NCBI RefSeq assembly: GCF_002127265.1
Contig: NZ_NFUU01000002.1
Coordinates: 585,054-649,053 of the forward strand
Direction: 5' to 3'
DNA: 64,000 nucleotides
Origin: Hydrogenophaga sp. IBVHS1
GTDB taxonomy: Bacteria; Pseudomonadota; Gammaproteobacteria; Burkholderiales; Burkholderiaceae_C
Each line of letters begins with the position of its first letter. The first letter of the stretch is position 1. Shown piece after piece: positions 8,545 to 15,838 of the stretch. Under the pieces are notes generated by a model that searched no databases, had not been told where the DNA came from, and saw nothing but the letters and a program-made list of their open reading frames with translations. The translations under genes and the position numbers were made by a program.

Positions 8545-9545
8545 AACAAGACACCATCCCCACACCCCAGTTCGTCCAGTTCGAGCTGCCCGCCGCCAGC
8601 GTGGTGCGCGCCGAGTTGCTCGCCGGCCTCGGCGAAACGCCGCCGCGGATCGCGCCCAAGTTTCTGTACGACGCGCTGGGTTCGCGCCTGTTCGATGCCA
8701 TCACCGAACTGCCCGAGTACTACCCCACGCGCACCGAAGCCGCCATCTTCGCGCGCCACGGTGCCGACATGGCGCGCCACGTGCCCGAAGGCGCGGTGAT
8801 GATCGATCTCGGCGCCGGCAGCTGCGAAAAGGCCACGCGCCTGTTCCCGGTGCTGCAGCCATCGGCCTATGTGCCGGTGGACATTTCGGTGGACTATCTG
8901 CGCGACACCCTCGCCGCCCTGCAGGAGCGCCACCCCGATCTGCCCATGCTGGGCATGGGGATGGACTTCTCGCAGCGTTTCACGCTGGGCGCGACGGCCA
9001 CCCAATGGCTCGCCGACCGCGCGTTGGGCCAGCACCCTCGCTGCGTGTTCTACCCGGGTTCGAGCATCGGCAATTTCCTGCCTGATGAAGCGCTGGCGCT
9101 GTTGTGCCAGGTGCACGAGGTGTGTGCTGCCGGCGGCCCCGGCAGTGGTCTGCTGATCGGTGTGGATCGGCTCAAGCCGCGCGCCGTGCTCGAACCCGCT
9201 TACGACGACGCGCTGGGTGTCACCGCCGCGTTCAATCGCAACCTGTTGCTGCACGTCAACCGCCTGCTCGGGGCCGATTTCGCGCCCGCAGCCTGGCGAC
9301 ACGTGGGCCTGTTCAATGCCGAGCTCTCGCGCATCGAAATGCACCTGCAAGCCGAGACGCCGCAGACAGTGCGCTGGCCGGGCGGCGAGAGGCGCTTCGC
9401 CGCTGGCGAACGGCTGCACACCGAGAACTCCTGCAAGTGGGAGCCGGATGATTTTCAGGCGCTGCTTCAGGAGGCCGGCTTCGGCGCCGCACGCCACTGG
9501 ACCGACGAGCGCGGCTGGTTCAGCGCGTTCTGGGCGCCGGCCTGA
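8541..9545 (+). CDS. egtD: L-histidine N-alpha-methyltransferase EgtD
   Basis: This 334-residue SAM-dependent enzyme makes hercynine by triple methylation of histidine. Motifs run in the family order: YDALGSRLFDAITELPEYYPTRTE near residue 50, the SAM loop DLGAGSCEKATRLF near 93, PVDIS, FYPGSSIGNF near 172 and the substrate-site segment HTENSCKW near 295. The start is GTG at 8541, overlapping the upstream stop, so the gene is translationally coupled to egtB. No EgtE-type lyase gene is nearby. Hercynine is the shared precursor of ergothioneine and selenoneine. Confidence 0.92.
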   Translation: MKQDTIPTPQFVQFELPAASVVRAELLAGLGETPPRIAPKFLYDALGSRLFDAITELPEYYPTRTEAAIFARHGADMARHVPEGAVMIDLGAGSCEKATRLFPVLQPSAYVPVDISVDYLRDTLAALQERHPDLPMLGMGMDFSQRFTLGATATQWLADRALGQHPRCVFYPGSSIGNFLPDEALALLCQVHEVCAAGGPGSGLLIGVDRLKPRAVLEPAYDDALGVTAAFNRNLLLHVNRLLGADFAPAAWRHVGLFNAELSRIEMHLQAETPQTVRWPGGERRFAAGERLHTENSCKWEPDDFQALLQEAGFGAARHWTDERGWFSAFWAPA

Positions 9546-9605
9546 GGCCTGTCGCACAATGGGCGTCCGGCGCGGACCTGCGCGCCATGCCACGGATGCC
9601 CGACC

Positions 9606-10682
9606 ATGAACGCTCCCCTGCCTGAATCCGCCCGCAAGGAACCCCGCCTCACCAGCCTCTCGCACGGTGGCGGCTGTGGTTGCAAGATCGCCCCCGGTGT
9701 GCTCAGCGAAATCCTCAAGGGCACCAGCGCCATGCCGGTGCCGCCGGAGCTGCTGGTGGGCATCGAGACCGCCGACGATGCGGCCGTGTACCGGCTCAAC
9801 GATCAGCAGGCGCTCATTGCCACCACCGATTTTTTCATGCCCATCGTCGACGACCCGTTCGACTTCGGCCGCATCGCCGCCACCAACGCCATCAGCGACG
9901 TGTACGCCATGGGCGGCACGCCCATCATGGCGCTCGCGCTGGTGGGCATGCCCATCAACGTGCTGTCCACCGAGACCATCGGCCAGATCCTCGCCGGCGG
10001 TCAGAGCGTGTGCCGCGAGGCCGGCATTCCGATTGCAGGCGGCCACACCATCGACTCGGTGGAACCGATCTACGGCCTTGTCGCACTCGGCCTGGTGCAT
10101 CCCGGCCGCGTGAAGCGCAACGCCGATGCGAAAGTGGGCGACCGGCTGATTCTGGGCAAACCCCTCGGCGTGGGCGTGCTCTCCGCCGCGCTCAAGAAAG
10201 ACGCGCTGCCGCCCGAGGGCTACGCCCGCATGATCGCGAACACAACGAAGCTCAACACCCCCGGCCCCGACCTCGCCGCGCTGGATGGTGTGCACGCCCT
10301 TACCGATGTCACGGGCTTTGGCCTGGCTGGCCACGTGCTGGAAATGGCGCGCGGCTCGAACACCACGGTGCGCATTGACATGGCCCGCGTGCCATTGATC
10401 GAGGGTGTGAGAAGCCTGGCCGGCGCCGGCATGGTGACCGGTGCCTCCGGCCGCAACTGGGCCGCCTATGGGCACGAGATCCACCTGGGCAATGCGTTGC
10501 AACCGGTGGATCGGGCGCTGCTGTCCGACCCGCAGACCAGCGGTGGCCTGCTGGTGGCCTGCGCGCCCCACGCGGTGGCCGAGGTGCTGGCCGTGTTCGA
10601 GCGCCATGGCTTTGCCGTGGCGGCCGAAGTGGGCGAGATCGTGGCGGCGCGCGCCGATGGTGTGCGCCTGCAAGTGGATTGA
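9606..10682 (+). CDS. selD: Selenide, water dikinase SelD (selenophosphate synthase)
   Basis: This 358-residue enzyme converts selenide and ATP to selenophosphate, the general selenium donor. The catalytic loop SHGGGCGCKI is present near residues 19-28, with ordinary cysteine where some homologues have selenocysteine. DDAAVY, TTDFFMPIVDDPFDFGRIAATNAISDVYAMGG and the C-terminal DPQTSGGLL nucleotide motifs are complete. It follows egtD by 60 bp on the same strand. The usual partners selA, selB and selU are not in the window, which is why a role in making a selenium-containing small molecule deserves attention. Confidence 0.94.
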   Translation: MNAPLPESARKEPRLTSLSHGGGCGCKIAPGVLSEILKGTSAMPVPPELLVGIETADDAAVYRLNDQQALIATTDFFMPIVDDPFDFGRIAATNAISDVYAMGGTPIMALALVGMPINVLSTETIGQILAGGQSVCREAGIPIAGGHTIDSVEPIYGLVALGLVHPGRVKRNADAKVGDRLILGKPLGVGVLSAALKKDALPPEGYARMIANTTKLNTPGPDLAALDGVHALTDVTGFGLAGHVLEMARGSNTTVRIDMARVPLIEGVRSLAGAGMVTGASGRNWAAYGHEIHLGNALQPVDRALLSDPQTSGGLLVACAPHAVAEVLAVFERHGFAVAAEVGEIVAARADGVRLQVD

Positions 10683-10698
10683 TCACGGAGAACGCAAC

Positions 10699-11082
10699 AT
10701 GAACCGTCAACGCATCAGCTCGGGCTCCCCCTTCGAAGCGCAACTCGGCTACTCGCGCGCCGTGGTCGCGGGCGACTGGGTGTTTGTGGCCGGCACCACC
10801 GGCTACGACTACGCCACCATGACGATCTCGGACGACATCGTCCAGCAGACCGAGCAGTGTTTCCTGAACATCCAGTCCGCTCTGCAACAGGCTGGCGCCA
10901 GCCTTGACGACGTGGTGCGCGTGAACTACGTGGTGCCAGACGCCTCGCAGTTCGAAGCCTGCTGGCCCGCGATGCGCAAGCACCTCGGCCGTGCACTGCC
11001 GGCCGCCATGATGATCTCGGCGGGCCTGCTGGATGAGCGCATGAAGATCGAGATCGAGGTGACAGCGATCAGGGGGCGCTAA
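10699..11082 (+). CDS. RidA family protein
   Basis: This is a 127-residue YjgF/YER057c/UK114 (RidA) protein, the family that hydrolyses reactive enamine or imine intermediates and usually forms trimers. It shows YSRAVVAGDWVFVAGTTG near the N terminus, the CFLNIQSALQQAGASLDDVVRVNYVV helix-strand core, and a C-terminal IEIEVTAIRGR. The canonical RidA arginine segment is altered, so it may belong to one of the Rid2-Rid7 subgroups. The start at 10699 follows selD by 16 bp, so it is probably cotranscribed. Confidence 0.88.
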   Translation: MNRQRISSGSPFEAQLGYSRAVVAGDWVFVAGTTGYDYATMTISDDIVQQTEQCFLNIQSALQQAGASLDDVVRVNYVVPDASQFEACWPAMRKHLGRALPAAMMISAGLLDERMKIEIEVTAIRGR

Positions 11083-11085
11083 AGA

Positions 11086-11128
11086 GATTTCTGCAAATTC
11101 AAGAAAATTTCTTGAATTTGCAGAAATC
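11086..11128. repeat. Perfect 21-bp inverted repeat (operator-like) at the start of the ATPase gene
   Basis: Two perfectly matching 21-base arms (11086-11106 and 11108-11128) flank a single central A at 11107. The sequence is AT-rich, unlike its surroundings. It ends only 5-17 bp before the candidate start codons of the next gene. It has no T-tract after it and does not resemble a terminator. It could be a binding site for a dimeric or tetrameric regulator that also overlaps the promoter; a TATGCT -10-like box at 11133-11138 lies directly after it. Confidence 0.85.
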
Positions 11129-11133
11129 AAGCT

Positions 11134-12315
11134 ATGCTTGCCGGCATGGTTTCACGTGCAATTCAACCCCTGTTCGAAAAGCTGGCCCGCCAGTACCCGG
11201 TGGTCACGCTGACTGGTCCGCGCCAGAGTGGAAAGACGACGCTGGCTCGCACCGTTTTCCCCGAGTTGCCCTATATCACGCTGGAAGACCCTGATGTTCG
11301 GCGCTTCGCGCTGGAAGATCCGAGAGGCTTTTTTGCCAACTTGCAGGATGGCGCCATCCTCGACGAAATACAGCGTGCACCCGAGCTCACGTCGTACCTG
11401 CAGGGCTTGGTGGATGAGGATTCCAGGCCTGGCCGGTACATCCTGACGGGCAGTCAGCAGTTTGAGCTCATGCGCGGTGTGACCCAGTCGCTGGCCGGTC
11501 GTACAGCTGTGCTGCGTCTGTTGCCATTCACAGCGGGCGAAGTCATTCGCTTGAACCCCTTGGCCGAAAAGCGGTCTTTGTCGCAATGGATCCAGACCGG
11601 GTTTTATCCCCGCATCCATGATCGGGGGCTGGAACCCGCGCAAGCGCTCGGCGACTATTTTTCAACCTACGTCGAACGCGATCTGCGACAACTGACGGCG
11701 GTGCACGATCTACAACGCTTTGAACGCTTCGTGCGCCTGTGCGCCGGCCGCGTTGGAAATTTACTCAATCTATCCAGCCTGGCCAACGACGCGGGAATCT
11801 CACAGCCGACGGCAAGCGCATGGATGGACCTTCTGCAGACGAGCTTCATCGTGCATTTGTTGCCGCCCTGGTTCACCAATACCAGCAAGCGCTTGATCAA
11901 GAGTCCGAAGCTGTATTTCCATGATGTGGGGCTGGCCTGCTGGCTCCTGGGTTTGCGTGAACCCGATCAGGTAACTCGCGATCCTCTTTGGGGCGGACTG
12001 TTTGAAAATTTCGTCGTGATGGAAGCGATCAAGGATCGTTACAACCAGGGTGAGAACGCTCCTGTGTATTTCTACCGGGACGCGACGGGCCATGAAGTGG
12101 ATTTGCTGTTGCCCACAGCTGGAAGATTCCGCGCTCTGGAGATCAAGGCGGGGGCTACCGTGAACCCCGACTACTTCAAGACCTTGAGGCAATTTTCCCG
12201 GGACCATCCGAACCAGATGGATTCGGGCGGCGTGCTCTACGGTGGTCAGCAGAATCAGTTGCGCAGCGACTGGCCCGTCTGGTCCTGGCAGACCTTGTTT
12301 CACCCCCCTCGGTGA
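11134..12315 (+). CDS. AAA-type ATPase with C-terminal DUF4143 domain
   Basis: This is a 393-residue protein (389 if the ATG at 11146 is used). The P-loop is GPRQSGKTTL near residue 30 and a Walker B-like segment GAILDEIQRAP lies near 75. The C-terminal half has the DUF4143 pattern (TSFIVHLLPPWFTN, SPKLYFHDVGLACWLLG, FRALEIKAG), with a nuclease-like fold lacking clear activity evidence. The role of these proteins is unknown. No good ribosome-binding site precedes either start; the promoter-like box at 11133 would give a nearly leaderless message from 11146. It is preceded by a long palindrome, like the second DUF4143 gene in this window. Confidence 0.85.
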   Translation: MLAGMVSRAIQPLFEKLARQYPVVTLTGPRQSGKTTLARTVFPELPYITLEDPDVRRFALEDPRGFFANLQDGAILDEIQRAPELTSYLQGLVDEDSRPGRYILTGSQQFELMRGVTQSLAGRTAVLRLLPFTAGEVIRLNPLAEKRSLSQWIQTGFYPRIHDRGLEPAQALGDYFSTYVERDLRQLTAVHDLQRFERFVRLCAGRVGNLLNLSSLANDAGISQPTASAWMDLLQTSFIVHLLPPWFTNTSKRLIKSPKLYFHDVGLACWLLGLREPDQVTRDPLWGGLFENFVVMEAIKDRYNQGENAPVYFYRDATGHEVDLLLPTAGRFRALEIKAGATVNPDYFKTLRQFSRDHPNQMDSGGVLYGGQQNQLRSDWPVWSWQTLFHPPR

Positions 12316-12328
12316 GGAGCAATTCCAC

Positions 12329-13030
12329 ATGCATCACCTGCCCACCCCCATCCTCGCCTTCGACATCTTCGGCACGGTCGTGGACTGGCACGGCAGCATC
12401 TCGCGGGAAGTGCAGGCGTTGTACCCGCAGGTGGATGGCGATGCGTTTGCACTGGCCTGGCGCGAGGGCTATCAGCCGGCGATGCAGCGGGTGCGTTCGG
12501 GCGAGCTGGGCTGGACGCGCATCGACGACCTGCACCGCATGATTCTGGACGGCCTGCTCCCCCGCTATGGCCTGGCGCATCTGGGCGAGGCGGAGCGCGA
12601 TCACCTCAATCACGTGTGGCACCGGCTCGACCCGTGGCCCGACACAGTGCGCGGACTCACCCGCTTGAAGGCCAGGCACACCATCTGTTCCTTGTCGAAC
12701 GGCAACCTGGGTTTGCTGACGAACATGGCCAAGCGCGCCGGCCTGCCCTGGGACTGCGTGCTCTCGGCCGAGGTGTTCCGCGCCTACAAACCCGATCCGC
12801 GCACCTACCTCGGCGTGGCGGATGTGTTTCGCGTGCCGCCGGCTCAGGTGATGCTGGTGGCCGCGCACCAGGACGACCTGGCCGCTGCGCGCGGCTGCGG
12901 GCTTTCCACCGCCTACGTGGAGCGACCGCAGGAGTTCGGCGCGGCGCGCACAAAGGATGTGTCGCCGGACCCGGCCAACACCCTGCACGCCCGCGATTTC
13001 CTGGATCTTGCCGACCAGCTCGGCTGCTGA
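12329..13030 (+). CDS. 2-haloacid dehalogenase-like HAD hydrolase
   Basis: This is a 233-residue HAD-superfamily protein. The nucleophile aspartate is in AFDIFGTVVDW (D12), motif II is CSLSNGN, motif III is the lysine of AYKPDPRTYLG, and MLVAAHQDDLAAARGCGLSTAYV supplies the acidic motif IV. This arrangement matches (S)-2-haloacid dehalogenase type II proteins, although the substrate could be another small phosphorylated or halogenated acid. ATG 12329 is preferred because GAGGAG at 12314-12319 is well placed; an upstream in-frame ATG would overlap the ATPase gene. It is convergent with the DUF4399 gene, with one base between them. Confidence 0.85.
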   Translation: MHHLPTPILAFDIFGTVVDWHGSISREVQALYPQVDGDAFALAWREGYQPAMQRVRSGELGWTRIDDLHRMILDGLLPRYGLAHLGEAERDHLNHVWHRLDPWPDTVRGLTRLKARHTICSLSNGNLGLLTNMAKRAGLPWDCVLSAEVFRAYKPDPRTYLGVADVFRVPPAQVMLVAAHQDDLAAARGCGLSTAYVERPQEFGAARTKDVSPDPANTLHARDFLDLADQLGC

Positions 13031-13031
13031 G

Positions 13032-13841
13032 TTACTCGACGCGAACGCTGGCGACGGCGGGCGTGGTGAGCCGCTTGGCGCCATCGACGTTGTCCACCAG
13101 CTCCAGCCGCAGGTTGTAGTTGCCCACCGGTGGGGCGAGCCAAACTTCCGTCTGGCCTTCGGCGAAATCGATCACGGTCGGCGTGCCCGAGCCGGTCGCT
13201 GGTGAGGCGGTCAGACGGAAATGCCCGGTGTCGGGGATCTTCTGTGCCTGGTGCGCCACGTTGAGCGCCGAGGCGTGGAACTGCACGCGAAACGGCGTTT
13301 TGACCACCGGACCGTCCAGCCCGAGACTGAGTCCCTTGACGGACAAGGTGGCGGGATCGACAGGGTTCTTCTTCGTGACGGTGATGGTGGCCGGCTTGCT
13401 GTAAACGAAATGGGGCAGGTGTTTCTGGTCCGCCAGCAGCATGCGCAGTGTGTAGGTGCCGGGCTCCAGCGTGAGCACGGTTTCCATCTGGCCCTTGCCG
13501 AAGTGGATGTACTGGTCGTTGAAGGGCAGAGCTTGCTTGAAGTTCAAAGGCAGATCCCGGTTCACCAGCAGGTGATGGTGGCCGCTGCGCGCCCGACCTG
13601 CCTGTGCAATGGGCGCCAGGCCCCAGCCACCCGACAGCCCGAACTTGAGAAGGTAAGGCGTCTCAATGCGGTCGCCGTCCTTGAGATTGGTGAAGTAGGC
13701 CTCGGCCGTCAGGCGCGGTGGGGCTGCCTGCCAGGGATGGATTTTGTCGGGGGTGGCCGCAGGAGCCTGGGCCGAAGCGGTGCTGGCGACGGAGACCAGC
13801 AACAAAGATGCAAGAAAGCGGGCGGCGGATGGCATGGGCAT
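13032..13841 (-). CDS. Exported DUF4399 domain protein
   Basis: This is a 269-residue protein with a Sec signal peptide at about residues 1-24 (cleavage after ASA). It contains two similar DUF4399 repeats: the first has GHHHLLVN near residue 86 and IHFGKGQMETVLTLEPGTYTLRMLLAD, and the second, more divergent, has GHFRLTAS and IDFAEGQTEVWLAPPVGNYNLRLELVD. The histidine run in the first repeat suggests a metal site; the second lacks it. Function is unknown. Two possible starts (13841, 13835) differ by two residues. It is the last gene of the leftward group that includes the flavoproteins. Confidence 0.82.
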   Translation of the reverse strand: MPMPSAARFLASLLLVSVASTASAQAPAATPDKIHPWQAAPPRLTAEAYFTNLKDGDRIETPYLLKFGLSGGWGLAPIAQAGRARSGHHHLLVNRDLPLNFKQALPFNDQYIHFGKGQMETVLTLEPGTYTLRMLLADQKHLPHFVYSKPATITVTKKNPVDPATLSVKGLSLGLDGPVVKTPFRVQFHASALNVAHQAQKIPDTGHFRLTASPATGSGTPTVIDFAEGQTEVWLAPPVGNYNLRLELVDNVDGAKRLTTPAVASVRVE

Positions 13842-13896
13842 GGTGTGTCTGCAGAATGGCTGGACCAAGTCTACCCAGAGCCCACCCCGCGCGCGG

Positions 13897-15045
13897 CTAC
13901 CGCCGGTAGCGCGCCATGAACCCTTGGTCGATCCGGTTCTTCCACCACCAGGCCCAGGCACCTTCCAGATGCAACGGGCCATAGCTTGCAATGGCATGGC
14001 CGGTGCCGCAGGACAACAGGTTGAGCGAATGGTGCGGCGGCTGATGGGGCTTGAGCGGCTGGCGCTCGTGCGCGGCGAGCAGGTTGTGCGCCAGCGGCGG
14101 GCCGGCCCGCACGGCGTAGACCCCGCTTCGGGGATGCGCCTGGTCCATTCGATTCGCCACGTCGCCCGCAGCGAACACATTCGGGTGGCTGGTGCTCTGC
14201 TGAAACTCATTGACCTGCACATGACCCGCTTCGGATAGTGCCAGCCCGCTGCCTTGCAACCAGGCCGGCGCGTGTGTGCCGATGGCCAGCAAGGGCACAT
14301 CGCAAGCCAGGCGGGCGCCGTTGCCCAGGTGCAGCTCGCCTTCGCTCACGCCAGTGCAGGCTTCGCGCAGCACGGTGATGCCGCGCCGCTTGAGCTGGCG
14401 CAACACGCGCCTTTGAACGCCCGGCGAATAGCCTGCCGCCACTTCAGGACCGCCCGTGATGAGTGTGAAGCGAGCGCCCACATGACCATGCAACCGGATG
14501 GCCTGCTCGGCGGCAAACACCAGTTCGATGCCGCCCGCGCCCGCACCCACCACGGCCAATGACACCGCCTGGCGCTGTGCCAGTTCCATCACTTGCGGCC
14601 AGAAGGTGGTGAAGGCCTCGATGGGGCGCACCGCCAGTGCATGCGTGGCAGCACCCGGCATCTCGGCTTCCAGCCGGGCGCGGTCAAGCACGGCCCCGGT
14701 GTCGATGGAAAGCAGGTCATAGGCCAGTGTGGCCGGCACGCCCTGAGTGCCGCCGGTGGCGAGCACCTGGACGCCGCGCGCCTCGGCGTCCAGGCCGTTG
14801 CAGCGCCCTTGAATCCACCGGGCGCCGGCCGCGCGCATCAGGGGCTCCAGCGCAATCCGGCAATCGGCCTCGCTGTAGTGGCCTGCTACAAAGCCGGGCG
14901 TCATGCCGCTGTAGGTCTGGTGCGGGTAGGGCGTGAGCACGGTCACGTCGAGGTTGCCCGGGCGGCGCTCTGCCAGGCGGGCGAGCACTTCCACATGCGC
15001 GTGGCCGGCGCCGAGCAGCAGGAGTTTCTTGATGCCGTGGTGCAT
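13897..15045 (-). CDS. FAD-dependent NDH-like oxidoreductase of the family found fused to SelD
   Basis: This is a 382-residue flavoprotein. LLLLGAGHAHVEVLARLA is the first FAD-binding motif, VVGAGAGGIELVFA the NAD(P)H motif near residue 155, and PNVFAAGDVAN the second FAD motif. The segment PHQTYSGMTPGFVAGHYS is characteristic of a family that occurs as the N-terminal half of some SelD fusion proteins and also stands alone (TIGR03169-like, from memory). A stand-alone selD lies about 3 kb away on the other strand, so a link to selenium or sulfur redox is possible but unproven. The start ATG 15045 avoids overlap with the upstream gene. Confidence 0.82.
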   Translation of the reverse strand: MHHGIKKLLLLGAGHAHVEVLARLAERRPGNLDVTVLTPYPHQTYSGMTPGFVAGHYSEADCRIALEPLMRAAGARWIQGRCNGLDAEARGVQVLATGGTQGVPATLAYDLLSIDTGAVLDRARLEAEMPGAATHALAVRPIEAFTTFWPQVMELAQRQAVSLAVVGAGAGGIELVFAAEQAIRLHGHVGARFTLITGGPEVAAGYSPGVQRRVLRQLKRRGITVLREACTGVSEGELHLGNGARLACDVPLLAIGTHAPAWLQGSGLALSEAGHVQVNEFQQSTSHPNVFAAGDVANRMDQAHPRSGVYAVRAGPPLAHNLLAAHERQPLKPHQPPHHSLNLLSCGTGHAIASYGPLHLEGAWAWWWKNRIDQGFMARYRR

Positions 15046-15067
15046 GCGCCCGATGGTACGGCCTGGC

Positions 15068-15838
15068 TCAGGGCGCGTCTGCCGCCCAGCGCACATCGGC
15101 CACCCAGCCGCTGCTGGTGCTGCCGGTGTTGTCGCTGTCGGCACCGATCAGCACACGCGTCACGGCGGGCACCGCGGTGCGCGTTGTGGCCCGGCCTTCG
15201 GGCAGCTCGTCGGCAAAGAGATCGATGAAATCCCTGGCCACGTCGCGCGATTCTTCCACCCAGCGCACGAGGGGTGCACCGCGACCTTGCAGACTGATGA
15301 AACGCACGCGCCTGGTGTAGGGGTTGGCGCCTTGCGTGAGCGCTGGATGCGTGCTGTCCCACACGTAGCACACGGTGGCAGCGGGCAGGGCCTCGCCGCT
15401 CACGCTGCGCGCGATGCGAAGCGCCGTGCGTTCCAGAAAAGGCACGCGGTCCAGGCCATGGTCGAACATCAGGCAGACCTTGAGCGCCGCGTCGTCTCCG
15501 GCCTTGGTGAGGATGTCTGCCGCTGCCTTGCCACCGGAGAGCGGCTGGTCCAGCCGCCAGCGCCACTGCAGGCGCGCGGGCGCCGGGCCGCGCGCATCGT
15601 GCACCAGCGTGCCGTAAGAGGAGGCGGTGAGCACCTGCACGGCGGCCACGCCTTGTGGGCTGCCCGCTTCAAAGCGCGTGGGCGGCAGATCGGCGTGCTG
15701 TTTGGGAAACCCCACGTAGCGCCACGCCGGGTTGAGCGTGCCATTTGCCTGCAGCAAAGCCGGCAGGGGCGCGGGCTGTGCCCACAGGTTCGAGCAGGTC
15801 AGCAACAGCAGAAGCAGAACCGCCCGGCGCGATGTCAT
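15068..15838 (-). CDS. Exported DUF3047 domain protein
   Basis: This is a 256-residue protein with a short Sec signal peptide (RRAVLLLLLLTCSNLWA, cleavage after WAQ or similar). The body has the DUF3047 pattern: LQWRWRLDQPLSGG near residue 100, KVCLMFD, CYVWDSTHP, RVRFISLQ and a C-terminal VLIGADSDNTGSTSSGWVADVRW. The tryptophan/aspartate pattern suggests a lectin-like or carbohydrate-binding fold, but its role is unknown. Its ATG overlaps the stop of the TVP38-flavoprotein gene (ATGA), so the two are coupled and probably act in the same envelope process. Confidence 0.83.
   Translation of the reverse strand: MTSRRAVLLLLLLTCSNLWAQPAPLPALLQANGTLNPAWRYVGFPKQHADLPPTRFEAGSPQGVAAVQVLTASSYGTLVHDARGPAPARLQWRWRLDQPLSGGKAAADILTKAGDDAALKVCLMFDHGLDRVPFLERTALRIARSVSGEALPAATVCYVWDSTHPALTQGANPYTRRVRFISLQGRGAPLVRWVEESRDVARDFIDLFADELPEGRATTRTAVPAVTRVLIGADSDNTGSTSSGWVADVRWAADAP

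Noticed and set aside
8475..10673. Leftward frame of 732 codons across egtD and selD
   Set aside because: Antisense shadow of two well-supported enzyme genes.
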